From NCBI RefSeq assembly GCF_032884065.1, contig NC_088866.1:26020335-26084334 (forward strand): DNA of 64,000 bases, in the 5' to 3' direction. The position numbers and the translations under genes were made by a program. The DNA comes from Artemia franciscana. Its lineage: Eukaryota > Arthropoda > Branchiopoda > Anostraca > Artemiidae. Positions 1 to 31,687 of the stretch are shown piece by piece. The number at the start of each line of letters is the position of its first letter. The stretch's first letter is position 1. A model generated the notes under the pieces. The model searched no databases, had not been told where the DNA came from, and saw nothing but the letters and a program-made list of their open reading frames with translations.

Positions 1-315
1 CTGCACAAATTGACTTGAAAAAGTCGTTTCCCTCGATTCAACCATCAGGGAGAGGGAGACCATCGAAGGGAGAGGAAAAATTAGAAAAAATGAGGTATTT
101 TTAACTTACGAATGGGTGATCGGATCCTAATGAATTTTGATATCTAGAAGGACCTCGTGTCTTAGAGCTCTTATTTTAAATCCCGACCGGCATTAAGCCT
201 CTGATTTTTCTTTTAATTCAAACTACTGATTCTTAGAATTTTGCTAGATCTCATTCCATATGAGCTCTTGGCTCTTCTGACGTCGTCACAAGTGCCATAT
301 GAGCTCTTGTTTCAG
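1..315 (-). repeat. Inverted copy of the 20390-21970 repeat family
   Basis: Read on the minus strand, this segment matches motifs of the repeat array near 20.4-22.0 kb. Shared landmarks are the GAGCTCATATGGCACTTGTG end, the stretch with 'aaataagagctctaagacacg', the text resembling 'attaggatccgatcacccattcgtaagtt', and the run 'aaaaatacctcatttttt'. The copy is cut by the window start. No coding potential was seen. Confidence 0.65.
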
Positions 316-325
316 CTAAAGACAC

Positions 326-19502
<19,177 letters not shown>

Positions 19503-20389
19503 GAAATACGTTGAAAATATGGAATAACTGAAAAAAAGAATTGATTTGTGAATTTTTTTTTGTAAAATTTTTTAATTAAGCTGCCGAAAATTTTACATCT
19601 TCTTCTGATGTAGTTGATTCCAGATATAGTTGACTAATGAAATTTTCGTCTGAATTCCCACCCTCCATATTACGTTATTTATGGTAAAACTTTTCATATT
19701 TTTTTTTCAAGAAGTTCATGTTTTGGTTCAATTTTTTATAATGAATGAAGCAAAATCACTTATTATCATTTAGCATATCCTTTTGCATCTTACTTTAATC
19801 AGATTCCGAAATTTTAAGGAGAGTCTAACTTACAATGTCACTAGGACATTCATTGAAAATACAGAAGATGTGCTTTTTTTTTTTTTTGTAAACTTTAAAA
19901 TTCCTTCTTAGTTTGTATTTTCCCGTAATCTAGGTAAATCTGATTAATAAGATATTTGTTTTCATCCTATTGTTGGAGAACGAATCTTTCAGGCAGAATT
20001 TTCGTTTCTTTTCTTATTTAAGTCTAATTATATTTTGATTTTTTTTTTTTTTTTTTTTTTTTGCTTTGGTTTAGCCTTTTTAAATATATGACAAAATACT
20101 TTTTTAAATCTAATTTTGATTAGATTCTCACATTTCGAGGAAGAAGAAGGCAGAGGGTCAAATTGATAGATATTGGCTGTTATTATTACATAAAGTTAAT
20201 TTTCGTGCTGAAAACAAACAACTTTTACTTATTTTTACTTGAATTCATGTATCCTATTTTTGTCATTTTTTTGTCAATCTAATCTCTGATTTTTAATAAT
20301 AATAAAGACACTAATTTTCTTACAGAAATATACGGCAATCGAGGATTAATTGAGAAAGAAAACGAAAAGATAAAGTAAACAAGAGCTCA
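19503..20389. other. 3' flank of the Myb/SANT-like gene
   Basis: AT-rich, with T runs and no coding signal. The first clear AATAAA on the plus strand that I noticed lies at about 20301-20306 and could be the polyadenylation signal, giving a 3' UTR of about 0.8 kb. This is a weak inference. Confidence 0.35.
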
Positions 20390-21970
20390 TATGGCACTTG
20401 TGACAAGGTCGGAAGATCCAAGAGCTTCTTCCCACCAAGTTTCATTACGATCTCTGTGCTCTAAGCGTTTTCCAAGATTTCCGGTTTCCTTTTCAAACTC
20501 CCCCCAATGTCACTGGATCTTCTCGGGATTTAAAATAAGAGCTCTGAGACACGAGTTCCTTCTAAATATCAAATTTTATTAAGATTCGATAACCCCCTCG
20601 TAAGTTAAAAATACCTCATTTTTTCTAATTTTTCCGAATTAACCGTCCTTCCACTCCCCTCCCCCAGCTGGTCAAATCGGGGAAGCGATTACTTCTAATT
20701 TAATCTGGTCGGGTCCTTGATAAGCCTGCCAACTTTCAGCGATCGCTATATTCACCACATATCTAGTTTCAGATCTTCATGTAAAAATTGGGCGGCCCAG
20801 GATTCGAACTCCAGACCTCTCGCACCCTAAGCGAGAATCATACCCCTAAACCCCAAGCCATACTTTAAAAGAACAATCATTTGTTTTATCGGCAAATAAA
20901 ATTCTTCACAACTATCTTGTTCGCTTGCTCCTGCCCAGATGGTTGTATCGGGGAAGAGACTATTTCTAATTTAATCTAGTCTTGTCCATGATGCGCCTGC
21001 CAACTTTCCTCGTCCTAGCTTGCCTGGAAGTGCCCAAACTAACAAATTCCCCCCAACTCCCCCAAAGAGAGCGAATCCGGCCCGGTTATGTCAATAACGT
21101 ATCTAAAACATGTACTTATTCTTCCCACCAAGTTTTATCCTGTTCTCTACACTCTAAGCGTTTTCTAAGATTTTTGGTTTCCCCGTCCAACTGAATTACC
21201 CCTCTCCCCCCAACTCCCCCTAAGAGAGCGAATCAGGTCTGGTTATATCAATCACGTATCTAAGACTTGTGCTTATTCTTCTCACCAAATATCATCACGG
21301 TCTCTCCAATCTAAGCGTTCTCCAAGATTTCCGGTTTCTTCCTCCAACTCCCCCCAATGTCACTCGATCCGGTCAGGATTTGAAATAAGAGCTCTGAGAA
21401 ACGAATTCCTTTTAAATACCAAGTTTCATTAAGATCCAATCATCCGTCGGTAAGTTAAAAATGCCTCTTTTTTCTAATTTTTCTGGATTACCGAATTAGT
21501 CCCCCCCCCCAACTCCCCCAAAGAGAGTGGATCTGGTCCGGTTATGTCAATCACGTAACTAGGACTTGTGTTTTTTTTTACCACCAAGTTTCATCCCAAT
21601 CTCTCCACTCTAAGCGTTTTCCAAGATTTCAGGTTTCTCCCTTCAAATCCCATCATGTCACTGGATCCGGTCGGGATTTAAAATAAGATCTCTGAGACAC
21701 GATATCCTTCTAAATATCAAATTTCATTAAGATCCGATCACTCGTTCGTAAGTTAAAAATACCTTTTTTATAATTTTTCCGAATTAACCGTCCCCCCACT
21801 TTCCTCCAGATGGTTGAATCGGGGAAACCACTATTTCTAATTTAATCTGGTTTGGTCCCCGATACATCTGCCAAATTTCATCATTCTAGCTTATCTGGAA
21901 GTGCCCAAACTAGCAAAACCGGGACTGACAGGCCGACAGAAATTACGATCGCTATATGTCACTTGTTAAA
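20390..21970 (+). repeat. Complex tandem repeat array
   Basis: Three to four diverged units share 'caccaagtttcatc', 'ctctaagcgttttccaagat', 'gtcactggatccggtcgg', 'aaataagagctctgagacac' and 'taagttaaaaatacct'. The array starts with GAGCTCATATGGCACTTGTG and ends near 'attacgatcgctatatgtc' and a CACTTG...CAAGTG inverted pair. GC content is higher than in the surroundings. An inverted copy sits at the window start. Open frames inside are short and not protein-like. Confidence 0.75.
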
Positions 21971-22519
21971 AACCAAGTGCCATAAAAACTATAAAATCCT
22001 AAACAAAATGAACAGATTTACTTAATTAAACGAGTGTTTGTATTTGTTCAAAGTCATTATTTTTTTTCTTCGTCATCGTCGGGTACACATTTCGAATGTA
22101 TTGGTCACTTTAAGCGTTCATCATTATTATAATAACCTTAGAGTACAGTAAATATCAAGTAATGCTATTTGAATATGTCTCCCTAGCAAACCCTGATTTG
22201 CAATATGCAACCCAGGCAGCAAATCCTGCACTTTGCCTTCCCATATATGTGTGGGGGGTTTTGAGCTCCGCCCATGAACCGTTTGTAATACAATTATTTG
22301 CCGCTAGAATTGGTAAAAATAACCCTCTGTGGGCTAGTTTGTTTATAGAAGTGACGGAAAGAGCTACGCATGTGATGTTTTTATACGTCTATGTAAAGGC
22401 ATGTTTTAACACTGAGAAAATTGAACGCTTGTTTAGATGGTAGGTTCCAAGAAGCAAAAAACCTGCATCAAATTTTACCTTAATATTTTTTTACTATACT
22501 GTGAGTCAAAATAAACCTA

Positions 22520-22925
22520 GCTTTGGTACAAATGCTTGAAGGATGAACGAACGAAAGTCAACATTGATGAACGTTCAGGGTTACCATCATCAAGCAACGT
22601 GCCGGAAAACATTATGAAAGGCTGTTGCTGTAGATCTTAGGCGAATAATCCTTTTTTTTGCTTTTTTTTCCTTTTGCATTTTTTTTTGCGTTATTATTGG
22701 AATGGTGTTAAGATCCGTGGGTTCACATCTTGTCACACAATTTAGAGTCTGAAACGTTGCTACTAAGTTCGTACCAAGAGTACTGTTAGGCGAACAAAAA
22801 AAAACGTCCCCTAACTGTCTGCACGGAATTTAAAACTACCGCAAAAGATAACTCTAGCTTTGTTTCTTGAACGAGTGATGAGAAATGGTTTACAAACATG
22901 ATCTTGAAACTATTCAGTGTTTAAA
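22520..22925 (+). pseudogene. mariner-family transposase relic
   Basis: Plus-strand fragments match mariner landmarks in order: WYKCLKDERTKVNIDERSGL, then AVAVDLRRI, then VATKFVPRVLLGEQKK, then S-D-E-K-W followed by VYKHDLET, the block around the first catalytic Asp. Several frameshifts and stops separate them, and the region after the first catalytic Asp is missing. Terminal inverted repeats were not found. Confidence 0.7.
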
Positions 22926-22929
22926 GACA

Positions 22930-25229
22930 ATTTGAGAAATCCAGTTACAATTATGTTTACTTACTCTACTTTTGACGGAAAGTGGACGCTGCTCCTCCGC
23001 GCCCAACATCCATAATTTCACCAATAGAAGCCTAGATGATACATTCGGTCGTGTATAACTTGTAGAAATATAGGACGTGCCTCGTACACTTTTACACTTC
23101 CATGAGTACTCGGAGTCATGACAAAACACCTTGATATCGCTACATCAGTATCAAAAGGGCTATTTCGAATAAAACCGTTGGAAGTTAGAAGTAATGGTAT
23201 TTGATTTTTACTTTTATGGTAACATTCTTCAGACTTTTCTAATTATTCTGCTTATTTTTATTATGTCTTTATTTTAAATAACATTCTAATTGTCAAATTT
23301 TCCTTATATTCTGTTCACGAGAAATAAAATCATTTGATGTTTCTCAGTTTAATTTTATCTTTATTTGGACTATGGTAATAGAAGTCTTTAATGGTAATAA
23401 CACACTTATTCAGACCAACTTATCTACTTAGGAAAGTGGTTCTGAGTTAAATATGCCAAATAATTCATTATTTAACAGGATGCAATTTTAAGCTTTAGCG
23501 ATGGTTGGGGGATGTTCAAAGCATCTCAAAGCTAAAATATAAATAATGTGATGGCAACAGAAGGCAAAAAAAAAAAACATTTTTATTTACTGGACTCTTA
23601 AAAAAAAGATAGAAGACAGAAAATCCTCCAAAAGAAAGCCTTTTTTATTTATTTATATCACAACACCATAGATATATAAGAGCGCTCTCTTGCATAATTT
23701 CACACTCTGAGAATATTAAATTATAATTTTCATTTACAATGCGCTTATTTTTCATGTTAAACTGCATTTTAAATAGAAAAATTGCCCTCTAATACCCTGC
23801 TAAAAGGATGTCTGGCCCCATATTGTGTTGTGTTCCGATCCTTCCTGCTAAATTCACATTCAAAAGGAAATCACACTGTTCTGTTGTTTACTTTTTGGAT
23901 ATTGACTCCAAACAATTCACGCTAGACGTCCTGTATACTTTGAAAAAAAAAGAAGGAAAATCGCTGAGGCTATTCACTCTTAGAGATATTCAAAGCTTAA
24001 ATTTGGTAAACGCAGTTTTGTTTAGGACCCATACTTTTCTTGGCAAATTTCTCTGATATTTCTGCAAGGTTGAGATGTGTCTACACCTAAGTATCTTACC
24101 CCATAAAGGAGTCAAAGGCCTTCTCAAATGCACAGCTAACGTTATATAGATACTATTTCAAAAATCCCAATATTCATTTTATTTTTCTCACCATTTCTGT
24201 TTTAACTTTTCGAATGTCTGGGTCAGCTCCAAACAAAACTATATTTGCTCAAAAAGGAGTATAGGTTAATGCACTATTTCTGTATATATCAACCACGAGA
24301 ATACAATTAGAACGCACCACAGATAGACAAGCTGCATGGAGAATATATGAAATTACAAAAGAAATTTACTTGGTGGTTAAGATCTTGGCGCTTATGATTA
24401 TCGTGTCAATGTAGTAGTAACCCACGCAATTGGTGAAGCCATTCTTACTCACTATGCGATGGATAGATGAACCTTTTCACCAGATGAAGCACTAATGCTT
24501 TGCCCAACAGATCTTTCTCGAGATGGCCACAGAATGAATTTGGAGATTCCTATAGCATGTGTTTTTGTAAAAACAAGATAAATTTTTTTGTTCATTTTCC
24601 TTGCCCGAAACAATTGAAACGAAAATATATTAATAATAGATACGATTTTTAAATAAGATACTGAAAATAAAACACTTTTCAATACAAAAAAAAATTAATA
24701 ATAAAAATCTGAATGTTCGGCTTCATATCGAGAAACCTTTATCAAAAGATAAAAAACACTAATGTAAACGAAACTACAGACGCTATACTAACAGCAAAAC
24801 GTAAAACTCACATTCAAATGGGATCCAACAAGGTAAAGACTCAAAGCACAAATAATTAATGAAAATTATACGGTTAAAAAGCGGTAAATAATTACGAAAT
24901 TTTTTACCTTGACCCAAAATATTCAACAAGCCATGCTATTCAATTTTCCATTTGCTTAAACAATATCACTGTTTTACGAAATAATTTCTTAGACCACATA
25001 TAACGGGTAAAACTTTTAATAAAGACAGTGAGTAAAATAAACTAGAAAAGCCGAAATATGTTGACTTTGCTTTGGAAACCTTCATCAGCACGAATAAATT
25101 ACATTTAAACTAAATTTAAAATCTTGGATATAGAAGAAAATTCTCTAAGAGATGAAGAGCTCATCATCATAGGCAGCACAGTAGCGATGCCTAAGTAAAG
25201 AGCAAAAAAGGTTCAATATATTATTGTTA
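22930..25229. other. No gene or named element recognised
   Basis: AT-rich sequence with A-runs. Small open frames (for example 23808-24056 plus and 24452-24682 minus) have no recognisable motif and no convincing splice context. One donor-like 'gtaagtaaac' exists on the minus strand at about 22964 but no confident exon could be built. Confidence 0.4.
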
Positions 25230-25234
25230 TTTTT

Positions 25235-25410
25235 TCCCCGCCACTCATTATAGAAAGAGATTTCATAGGAAATTTCGAGGGGCTTATTCTACAGAAAATT
25301 GAAAGTTCTAGTGCCCTTCTTTGGAGTCGAAAGTCATTGGAGGGTAAACAGCCCCCCCCCCAAGCCTCTTTTAGTTCCTTTGTGTCCAAAATCATTCATT
25401 CGTAATTTGA
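25235..25410 (-). repeat. Partial copy of the 240-bp repeat module
   Basis: In reverse complement this carries the same phrases as the array near 54-59 kb: a C-run/G-run, 'ccctccaatgactttcgactcc', 'agggcactagaactttcaattt'. It is a short diverged copy. Confidence 0.5.
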
Positions 25411-25809
25411 GGGGGCTAATAGACAACAGTGAGAGGGTATATATGACTTTAGTATTAAAGCAACACTTTGAAGTGTTCAGCATAATAGCGTGTTGATTAA
25501 CAAATGATGACAGTATTATTACTTTGCCACTAACAACTACTTTCTTTTTTGCAGCTAAGTCGTGTAATACCTATGTAGTTATTGCCTAAAATAGTTTACA
25601 GTGTTGTAATCATTTTTTGCCTGCTGTCTGTTTAAAGGTGATCTGATTATCTATTATCCTGATCTCAAATAGCATTTTCTGTGATCGCAATTCTGGTCCT
25701 GCTCGTCAATTTCTTATTCCCCAAGGGCTTTCTGTATTTTTTCTATCTGATCTACCTCTTCTGTTTCTTTTAATTTCAAGATTAGGAATATTAAATTATT
25801 TTACTTCTC

Positions 25810-26055
25810 CCTCAACATTTTCTAAAATTTTCATCTTAATACCTATAGCCTTAGTATTAGTTGCAATAGAAGAATTAGTTAAAGTAGCAGCAGTAGTAGT
25901 AGCGTGTACACATATTGCCTTTAGTGAATTGGTCATCTCCCAAAAGCATTCCTACAAAGTTCCTATGCCATTCATCAAAACACTGTTTTGACAATCTGTT
26001 TGCATATAGTATGTTTTGATTTAGTGCATCTTCCCCCTCAACATTTCCTCAAAAT
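25810..26055 (+). repeat. Left copy of a dispersed repeat flanking the DDE transposon
   Basis: Shares with 30310-30620 an ordered series: 'cttaatacc', an AGT trinucleotide-rich tract, 'tagcgtg', 'ttgccttt', 'ggtcatctccc', 'ttttgacaatct', 'tgttttgattta', and 'cccctcaacattt'. Direct orientation and diverged. Confidence 0.6.
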
Positions 26056-26691
26056 CAGTCGTTTTTTTTTTTAGAAAGAGACGTAGATCCAAAAACACAG
26101 TTTCGAGAAAACTGGGTTCAAAAATTCCAGAAACTTCACTTCACTGGAGAGCAAATAAGCCTGTTGTAAAGGATTTTACACTTAATTTGAGGTTTTTATA
26201 TCGCAGAAGTCGATAGGCAGCTTTTCAAGTATTTCGAACTTGGGAAGTTGTCCATTTGGTCTTTACGTTCCTTTCACTAGAAACTTGAAAACATACGTAA
26301 TTCTGAACAAAGGAAAATTGGATATACGTCTCTTCAGTTTTCTGGTCAGTTAGATATAAGTCTTTTACTTAAATGGTCAGTTGGATATACGTCTGTTCAC
26401 GCGAGTATGGCAAGGCTGGATATACACTAAGTTGCTGAAGAGCTAAGTGATTGACAATGTATTTATTTCTGGTAAAAAAGACAAAAAAAAAACAAAGAAA
26501 GTACACGCTAGTTGATTGGCCCCAACAAGTCTTAATTCCTTGTTGACGTTGGCATATTTTTTTCAAAAATCGCAATCGACTCGATTTCCCGTCAAGGGAA
26601 CTAGCTTCTCAAGTATGACGGCAAGTTTCTCACTCTGTACATCTCTTGGCTTTGACATCGTCGAGGGGAATAGTTGACAATTGAACCATCG

Positions 26692-29600
26692 CTATAGGAA
26701 ATCCCATTCTTGAGGAGGTTCGTCCAAGTCGGTTTTCACGGACATGGTTTTTTTGCCTCTGACAAAAGAAACCTGCACAATATCAGCTAAGTTACATGGC
26801 ATTTTTTTCGTGTTTTTTCCTGACTTCCACAATCTGAAATTTCCAAAGCACATTTTCAGGATTTCTCGTTTAGGCTCTGGAAAAAGCATACGGCTTTGGT
26901 GTGACGAATCTTTGACTCGATGTGGGCATGGACTGTGTTTGCACTCAAGTGACTATGGCCTTTTGTTAAGTAACGAAGATCAATTCGGTTGATTTTGCTT
27001 TCTGAGGCGTTGACAATCTGAACCAAAGCAGTGTAAAGTATCCAATTCTTGCTTTGGGCGGTACAGTTGTCACAGTGCAGTATGAAGTCTTCCTCTCCAA
27101 GAGCAACCTGAACTTCAACGAATTTGTGAAGAGTACTTGCAACGTTCTCCACATTTCTTTCAGAAATTGCCTCGTGCCAATTCACACAATACGAGGGACA
27201 AGGCGGGTTCCTTTCCCAACTGGTGAAAAGGTCTCGTTGAAGGTCAGGAGACGACTGATGAAAAAAGCGTCTTTTTAAGACGGCATCATGGGCAGAAGAA
27301 GGATCTTCTGCAAGTCGAAGCTGTAAACCCTTTCGGTGTTTTTCTATAAACGATCGGCGTCAGCAGCGAAAAGGTTCCCCACTTTTTTTTTTACTTCTCT
27401 TGATACTTTTCCAGCTTTGTTACCTCAATTTCAGAGGCTGATCCGGCACTGATTTTGAATGATAGGTGTGAGCAGGTATCACATTCATCAATAGAAGGTA
27501 TTTTCAACGAGACATGTTGTTTCTTCAGTTCTTCTCGGTACATATTCAGACCAATCTCCACTCCGGGATTTTTTTTCTTTAATATCATTTATTAGGAAAG
27601 TAATGGTAATTTCCTTTGAGAGATATTTCATGTTAGGACAGTGCTCGCGCCTATAATGCGTCATAGAAGGCTCAAATGCTATAATGTGTTGTCTAAAGAG
27701 CATTCTTCGTACTTCTCTATTAATCTTTGCACGCTCTCTCGCAGCCAACCTTCGTTTGTTCTCCATTCAACTGAGTTTCAGAGGATTTTCTGTGTACTTG
27801 CGAAGAACATTTTGAATGATCTTGTCGGATTCTGGGGGGGGGGTAGTCCAGGATTGCAAAAAGCCTTTGTTTGCAGACCTGCTTCAGTTCTGCATCAACT
27901 GGAAAGTAAAACATGGGGGTATGTTCTTCCTGATGGAAGAATTTTCTACAATTTTGACTCGTCTTCGCTTTGGCTTGCTGGCTGTTATGTACGACTTAAA
28001 CCGTTTGAGTTTCTACTCAAATCCCAACGACCAGAAAAAATTATTTAGCCTTCTCGGAGATCCTGGGTAATAAGTGAGCACTAAAGCTAACATTTTCCCA
28101 AATCACACCCAGTGAGAATTTGCGAACTTGTTGAACGAGTAGATGGACTGAACTCATTTTCACTGATAAGTGACCTGGGCTGGTCAGCTTCAGTGTCAAG
28201 CAGTCACTGTGCTAATGGCAGGACATCCTCAGTAGCATCAGCTGAGAAGACTTGGATAGGAGACAAAGTAGAAGTATTGTTCATCTAAAGAATCTGATCT
28301 TCTTGGATGTCACTTGATAACGCTGATACTGCAAGACTCGGTGCTAATGGCCGGACATCTTCAACAGCGTCAGCTGAGACAACTTCGACAGAAAAAAAAG
28401 TGGAAGTTGCATTAATCAAGAAAATCTGATCTTCTTGGATGTCGCTTGATAAAGCTGCCAATAATGCAAGACTGAAGCTGTCTAGATCGTCTCGCAAGGC
28501 ATGATTGAGAAGGAGTGCAAAGCTCATATAATTCATTTCAGCAAGAATATCTGTTAGCCTGGAGATGTCCATATCTTCTTCTTCTCCGTTGGATGCCTAA
28601 AGCTCTGGATCCATGCGAACATCCAAGGTTTCTTAAAGTGTCAGCTTCATCTCGTACTCCGAGTTCATCTCAGTTCTCCCGACGAGAATATCTGTTTCAG
28701 TTAATCGAGATTTGTTCGTGTCACCAATCTCTTTGTCGTGAGAAATTTCAGCTTTGCAATGTTCTGCAACGATCCCAGTACCGTTTATTTATTGAATTGT
28801 TGACTGGTTGAAGCGGGATACGTCAGGCATTTCAATATTTGCCCTAAAAGAAAAAAAAGATAGTTCCAACTCAAGAAATCGCTACCGGCCAATTACTATT
28901 TACAGCGTATTTGCTTTCCAATCACTTCCAATTTTGCTTGTCAATTAGTTTCAAACAACTAATAGCACGAGTGTAACATTTCCCAGTCGCCTTTATTCCA
29001 AGGCAACCGTCCGCCTACTCATTTACGTCCCCGCTAAACTCTTCCCTGTCCACTGACTGGCCTGGAAGCAAAATATGCAAAGCGTTTTGCCTATCTTCCA
29101 AGCCACTTGACTTCTTGTAAAACGAATAAGGCATATGAACTAAGAACGACATAATATTTCAGTGAAAAGGACCCTCAACCCTTGATTACCATTTGTCTTA
29201 CAGTACAAGAGAAGTAAACCAAGCAAAAATAGTAAAGCCAATAAATCCAATAGGACAGCAAAAGTAAGACAACTAGACTAGAATGAAATAAGTGTTAATC
29301 GAGCAACCTTAAAGTTTAACTGAAAAGCCAACTTATTTTTGTATTACTCAACCGAATATACTTCATTATGCTGATTGTATTAAAGAAATTTTTTTTCGCT
29401 GTTTGCTCTAATATGACGTTCAAAATATCTACATACAGTTGCCCTTACAGTGCAAAATTCTACTATCACGCCGAAAATTTTAATCTTAGACAAATGCTTT
29501 TTTTCTGTGGTCAGTGGTCAGCTCCAGGAAGCTGGCACACTGCGTGAACAGCTGTTTTTACTGATTTTTTTTTTCGTGAACTGTTGAATAGTTGTTTTTT

Positions 29601-29875
29601 CGTGATACAACATAGACAAAAGCAGATAGAGCTTTCACAAACCACAGTGAAATTCCACTATTTGAAAATTTGGTTATTCATGAATAGCTGAAAAACAAAG
29701 CAACGCATTTACATTGGGTCTTCAAGCATCTTTAAGCTAATATGTCATGAGTACCTAAATTTACAATCACATTCCTTTTCAGTTAAACTTTAACAAAGAC
29801 AAATCAGATTTCTCCTTACTTTTTGGCAGCTATGTCACGAGCCCTTTGAACCATGGTCTGAGCTCTTTCAGGCAT
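26692..29875 (-). pseudogene. DDE-type transposase-like gene, intron-containing, broken
   Basis: A first coding exon at 29820-29875 (MPERAQTMVQRARDIAAK) ends at donor 'gtaagg'. It joins in frame to an acceptor at 28844 ('tcttttag'), continuing KANIEMPDVSRFNQ. Downstream are an acidic segment (about 28570), a basic region (MENKRRLAARERAKINREVR), SLKIPSIDECDTCSHLSF, NWHEAISERNVENVAST, and the DDE-like blocks HCDNCTAQSKNWILYT and YLTKGHSHLSANTVHAHIE. The end is LDEPPQEWDFL. Stops and frameshifts occur at about 28790, 28300, 27760, 27590, 27390 and 26880. The superfamily was not determined. The DNC-Q-KN and KGH...H..IE pattern is why I call it transposase-like. Confidence 0.65.
28209..28470 (-). 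repeat. Tandem direct repeat (unit about 135 bp) inside the transposase pseudogene
   Basis: Two units share 'gtgctaatgg', 'ggacatc', 'gcgtcagctgaga' and 'ctgatcttcttggatgtc'. In translation both give ALSSDIQEDQI and SADAVEDV-like text, so the acidic N-terminal segment of the transposase-like protein was internally duplicated. Confidence 0.65.
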
Positions 29876-30309
29876 GTTCCTTCACCCAGCTTCGGATGAA
29901 CTAAAATAAGTTCACTAAAACTTAAATAGTTCTGACTTAGCTCTACAATTAAAATAGACGAACGGTGCTCTAGTACCCGACTGAGACAGACGTATGTCAA
30001 ACAATGTTTATAATACGATCATTTGAAACACACATAAGTGTATTTTCTTGGTAAAAGACGAAGACGTATATTTAGCCACGTGACAAAGCAATCAGCTTTG
30101 ATTGGTTTAGTATATACGTCTTTTTCAAAAAGAAAAGTTGGTAAAAGCAAGAGAATTTGTGGAATTACGTCTATTTACAGAAATTGAACTTCTAAACCGT
30201 TTAACTTAGACCAAAATAGATGGCACCAATGGGAAGAACACGAAAATTTACCATACAGAGCGCTAGTATCTCAATTTTTTCCAAAATGACGTTTACGTGT
30301 GTTTCACAA

Positions 30310-30620
30310 AAAACGGCTTGAATTTTCACCTTAATAACCTCAGTCTTAGCAGTAGTCACTACAAAAGCAGTAATTGTAGTAGTAGGGATAGGAATAGTAG
30401 TAGCAGTAGTAATAGCGTGCAAATGTTGCCTTTTTGGTCAGTTGATCATCTCCCTCGTTATTCCATGAAAGTTTCAACTCAACATCTTTAGTCATTCTCG
30501 AGTTACATCCTTTTGACAATCTATATGCACATAAACTGTTTTGATTTATTTCAACAGTCCCCTTAACATTCTCCGAAAGCTTCACTTGAATGTTCTTGAC
30601 CTTTTTGAACACCAAAGGTC
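30310..30620 (+). repeat. Right copy of the dispersed repeat flanking the DDE transposon
   Basis: Second copy of the family at 25810-26055, with the same order of phrases and a longer AGT/GTA-rich tract. Same orientation as the left copy. Confidence 0.6.
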
Positions 30621-30664
30621 AAGTATGACCTCTTTCTCAATTGTAAATACTATACGTAAAGAAT

Positions 30665-30905
30665 GGGCTAATTGAATAGCTTACAGCCCATGCTCTAAGT
30701 ATTGTTAGGGGTTGACATCCTCGGAGACATAGCTTCTGGATCTTTCAACCATGCTGAACAAAATTTTTATCTTAAAATCTCATTGGATGAGCTTGGGGAG
30801 CTATAAGCTGTGGGAAGAAAGCTAGTTACACTCCAGTCACTTTTGATACTTAAAAAGGGCACTAGAACTTAAAATTTTAAGTCAAATGAGCTCCTTTAGA
30901 ATTTT
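30665..30905 (+). repeat. Single diverged copy of the 240-bp module
   Basis: Contains 'acagcccatg', 'aaccatgctgaacaaaatt', 'cacttttgatacttaaaaag', 'ggcactagaactt' and 'tcaaatgagctcc', in the same order as units of the 54-59 kb array. Confidence 0.55.
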
Positions 30906-31687
30906 CTATGACAACTCCTTCTATACGAAATTCCTTGATGAACGGAAAAGAGATGCATTCTACTCACGTTACGCTTTGTATTAGGCAGCGCTTTTGTTTT
31001 GCTTATGATCTTTCCTTATGACACCTTCTCACTTTCTTTGTGGAGGACTTATGATAAATGTTGTAACCAAGCTTAGGCTTCATGTAAACCATAAAAAAAA
31101 ACTTGAGAAAAAAAATTTGAATTTTAAAAGTGTAAGAATTGGAAGAATCTGGGGAAAGAAATAAAAACCTTTTTTATTCTGACTCCAGCAGTGACAAAGA
31201 CTTTGCTGTGTTAGTTGCTTTCTTGCATGAAGAGGCTCGAAACTTTGAAAAAAAGTAAAGTAGGCTAAGCTAATAGTATTCTAATTAAAATAGTTTAATT
31301 TCATTAAACTATTAAAAATTAATTTCATTGATTTCCATCGTTTAATCCAAACAATTCAAATCATTTTCGAGTTTTCTATGTTGCCTGCGTTACCGGTCAT
31401 AAAGGGCTTATAGAGTGAGAGTAAAGCAGTGTAAATACCTATCAGCCAACGTGAAAGTGGCTGTAGAATTTTCAATTACTGAAAAAGCACACAAACAATA
31501 TTAACACACAACACAAGTATTCTTTTTAATCCATGTAAAACTTAAGAAAAGATACAGACATATTTTCATCTTATTAGCTACAGAATAGGACATTCAGTGG
31601 GAAGACCTTTAAAATACTTTTCTATAAATATAAACGGCAACTCTTTATGATTTGGCTTATAAATATATTTATGGTTTTCAGCCAACT

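Larger units (their letters stand above)
26285..30180 (-). mobile_element. Decayed DDE-type DNA transposon with subterminal ATACGTCT motifs
   Basis: Both ends carry clustered copies of ATACGTCT or its complement: left at 26324 and 26387, with a related 'gatataagtct'; right at 29988, 30062, 30114, and TTACGTCT at 30165. The outermost sequences share 'acgtaattc' in opposite orientation, a possible remnant of terminal inverted repeats. Between them lies the minus-strand transposase pseudogene. Exact boundaries and target duplication are not established. Confidence 0.45.

Noticed and set aside
22162-22443. 93-codon plus-strand frame before the mariner relic
   Set aside because: No motif recognised, not part of the mariner protein order, no splice context. 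Possibly chance.
22914-23129. Minus-strand frame followed by a donor-like gtaagtaaac
   Set aside because: The donor is good but no acceptor-linked partner exon or family resemblance could be found.
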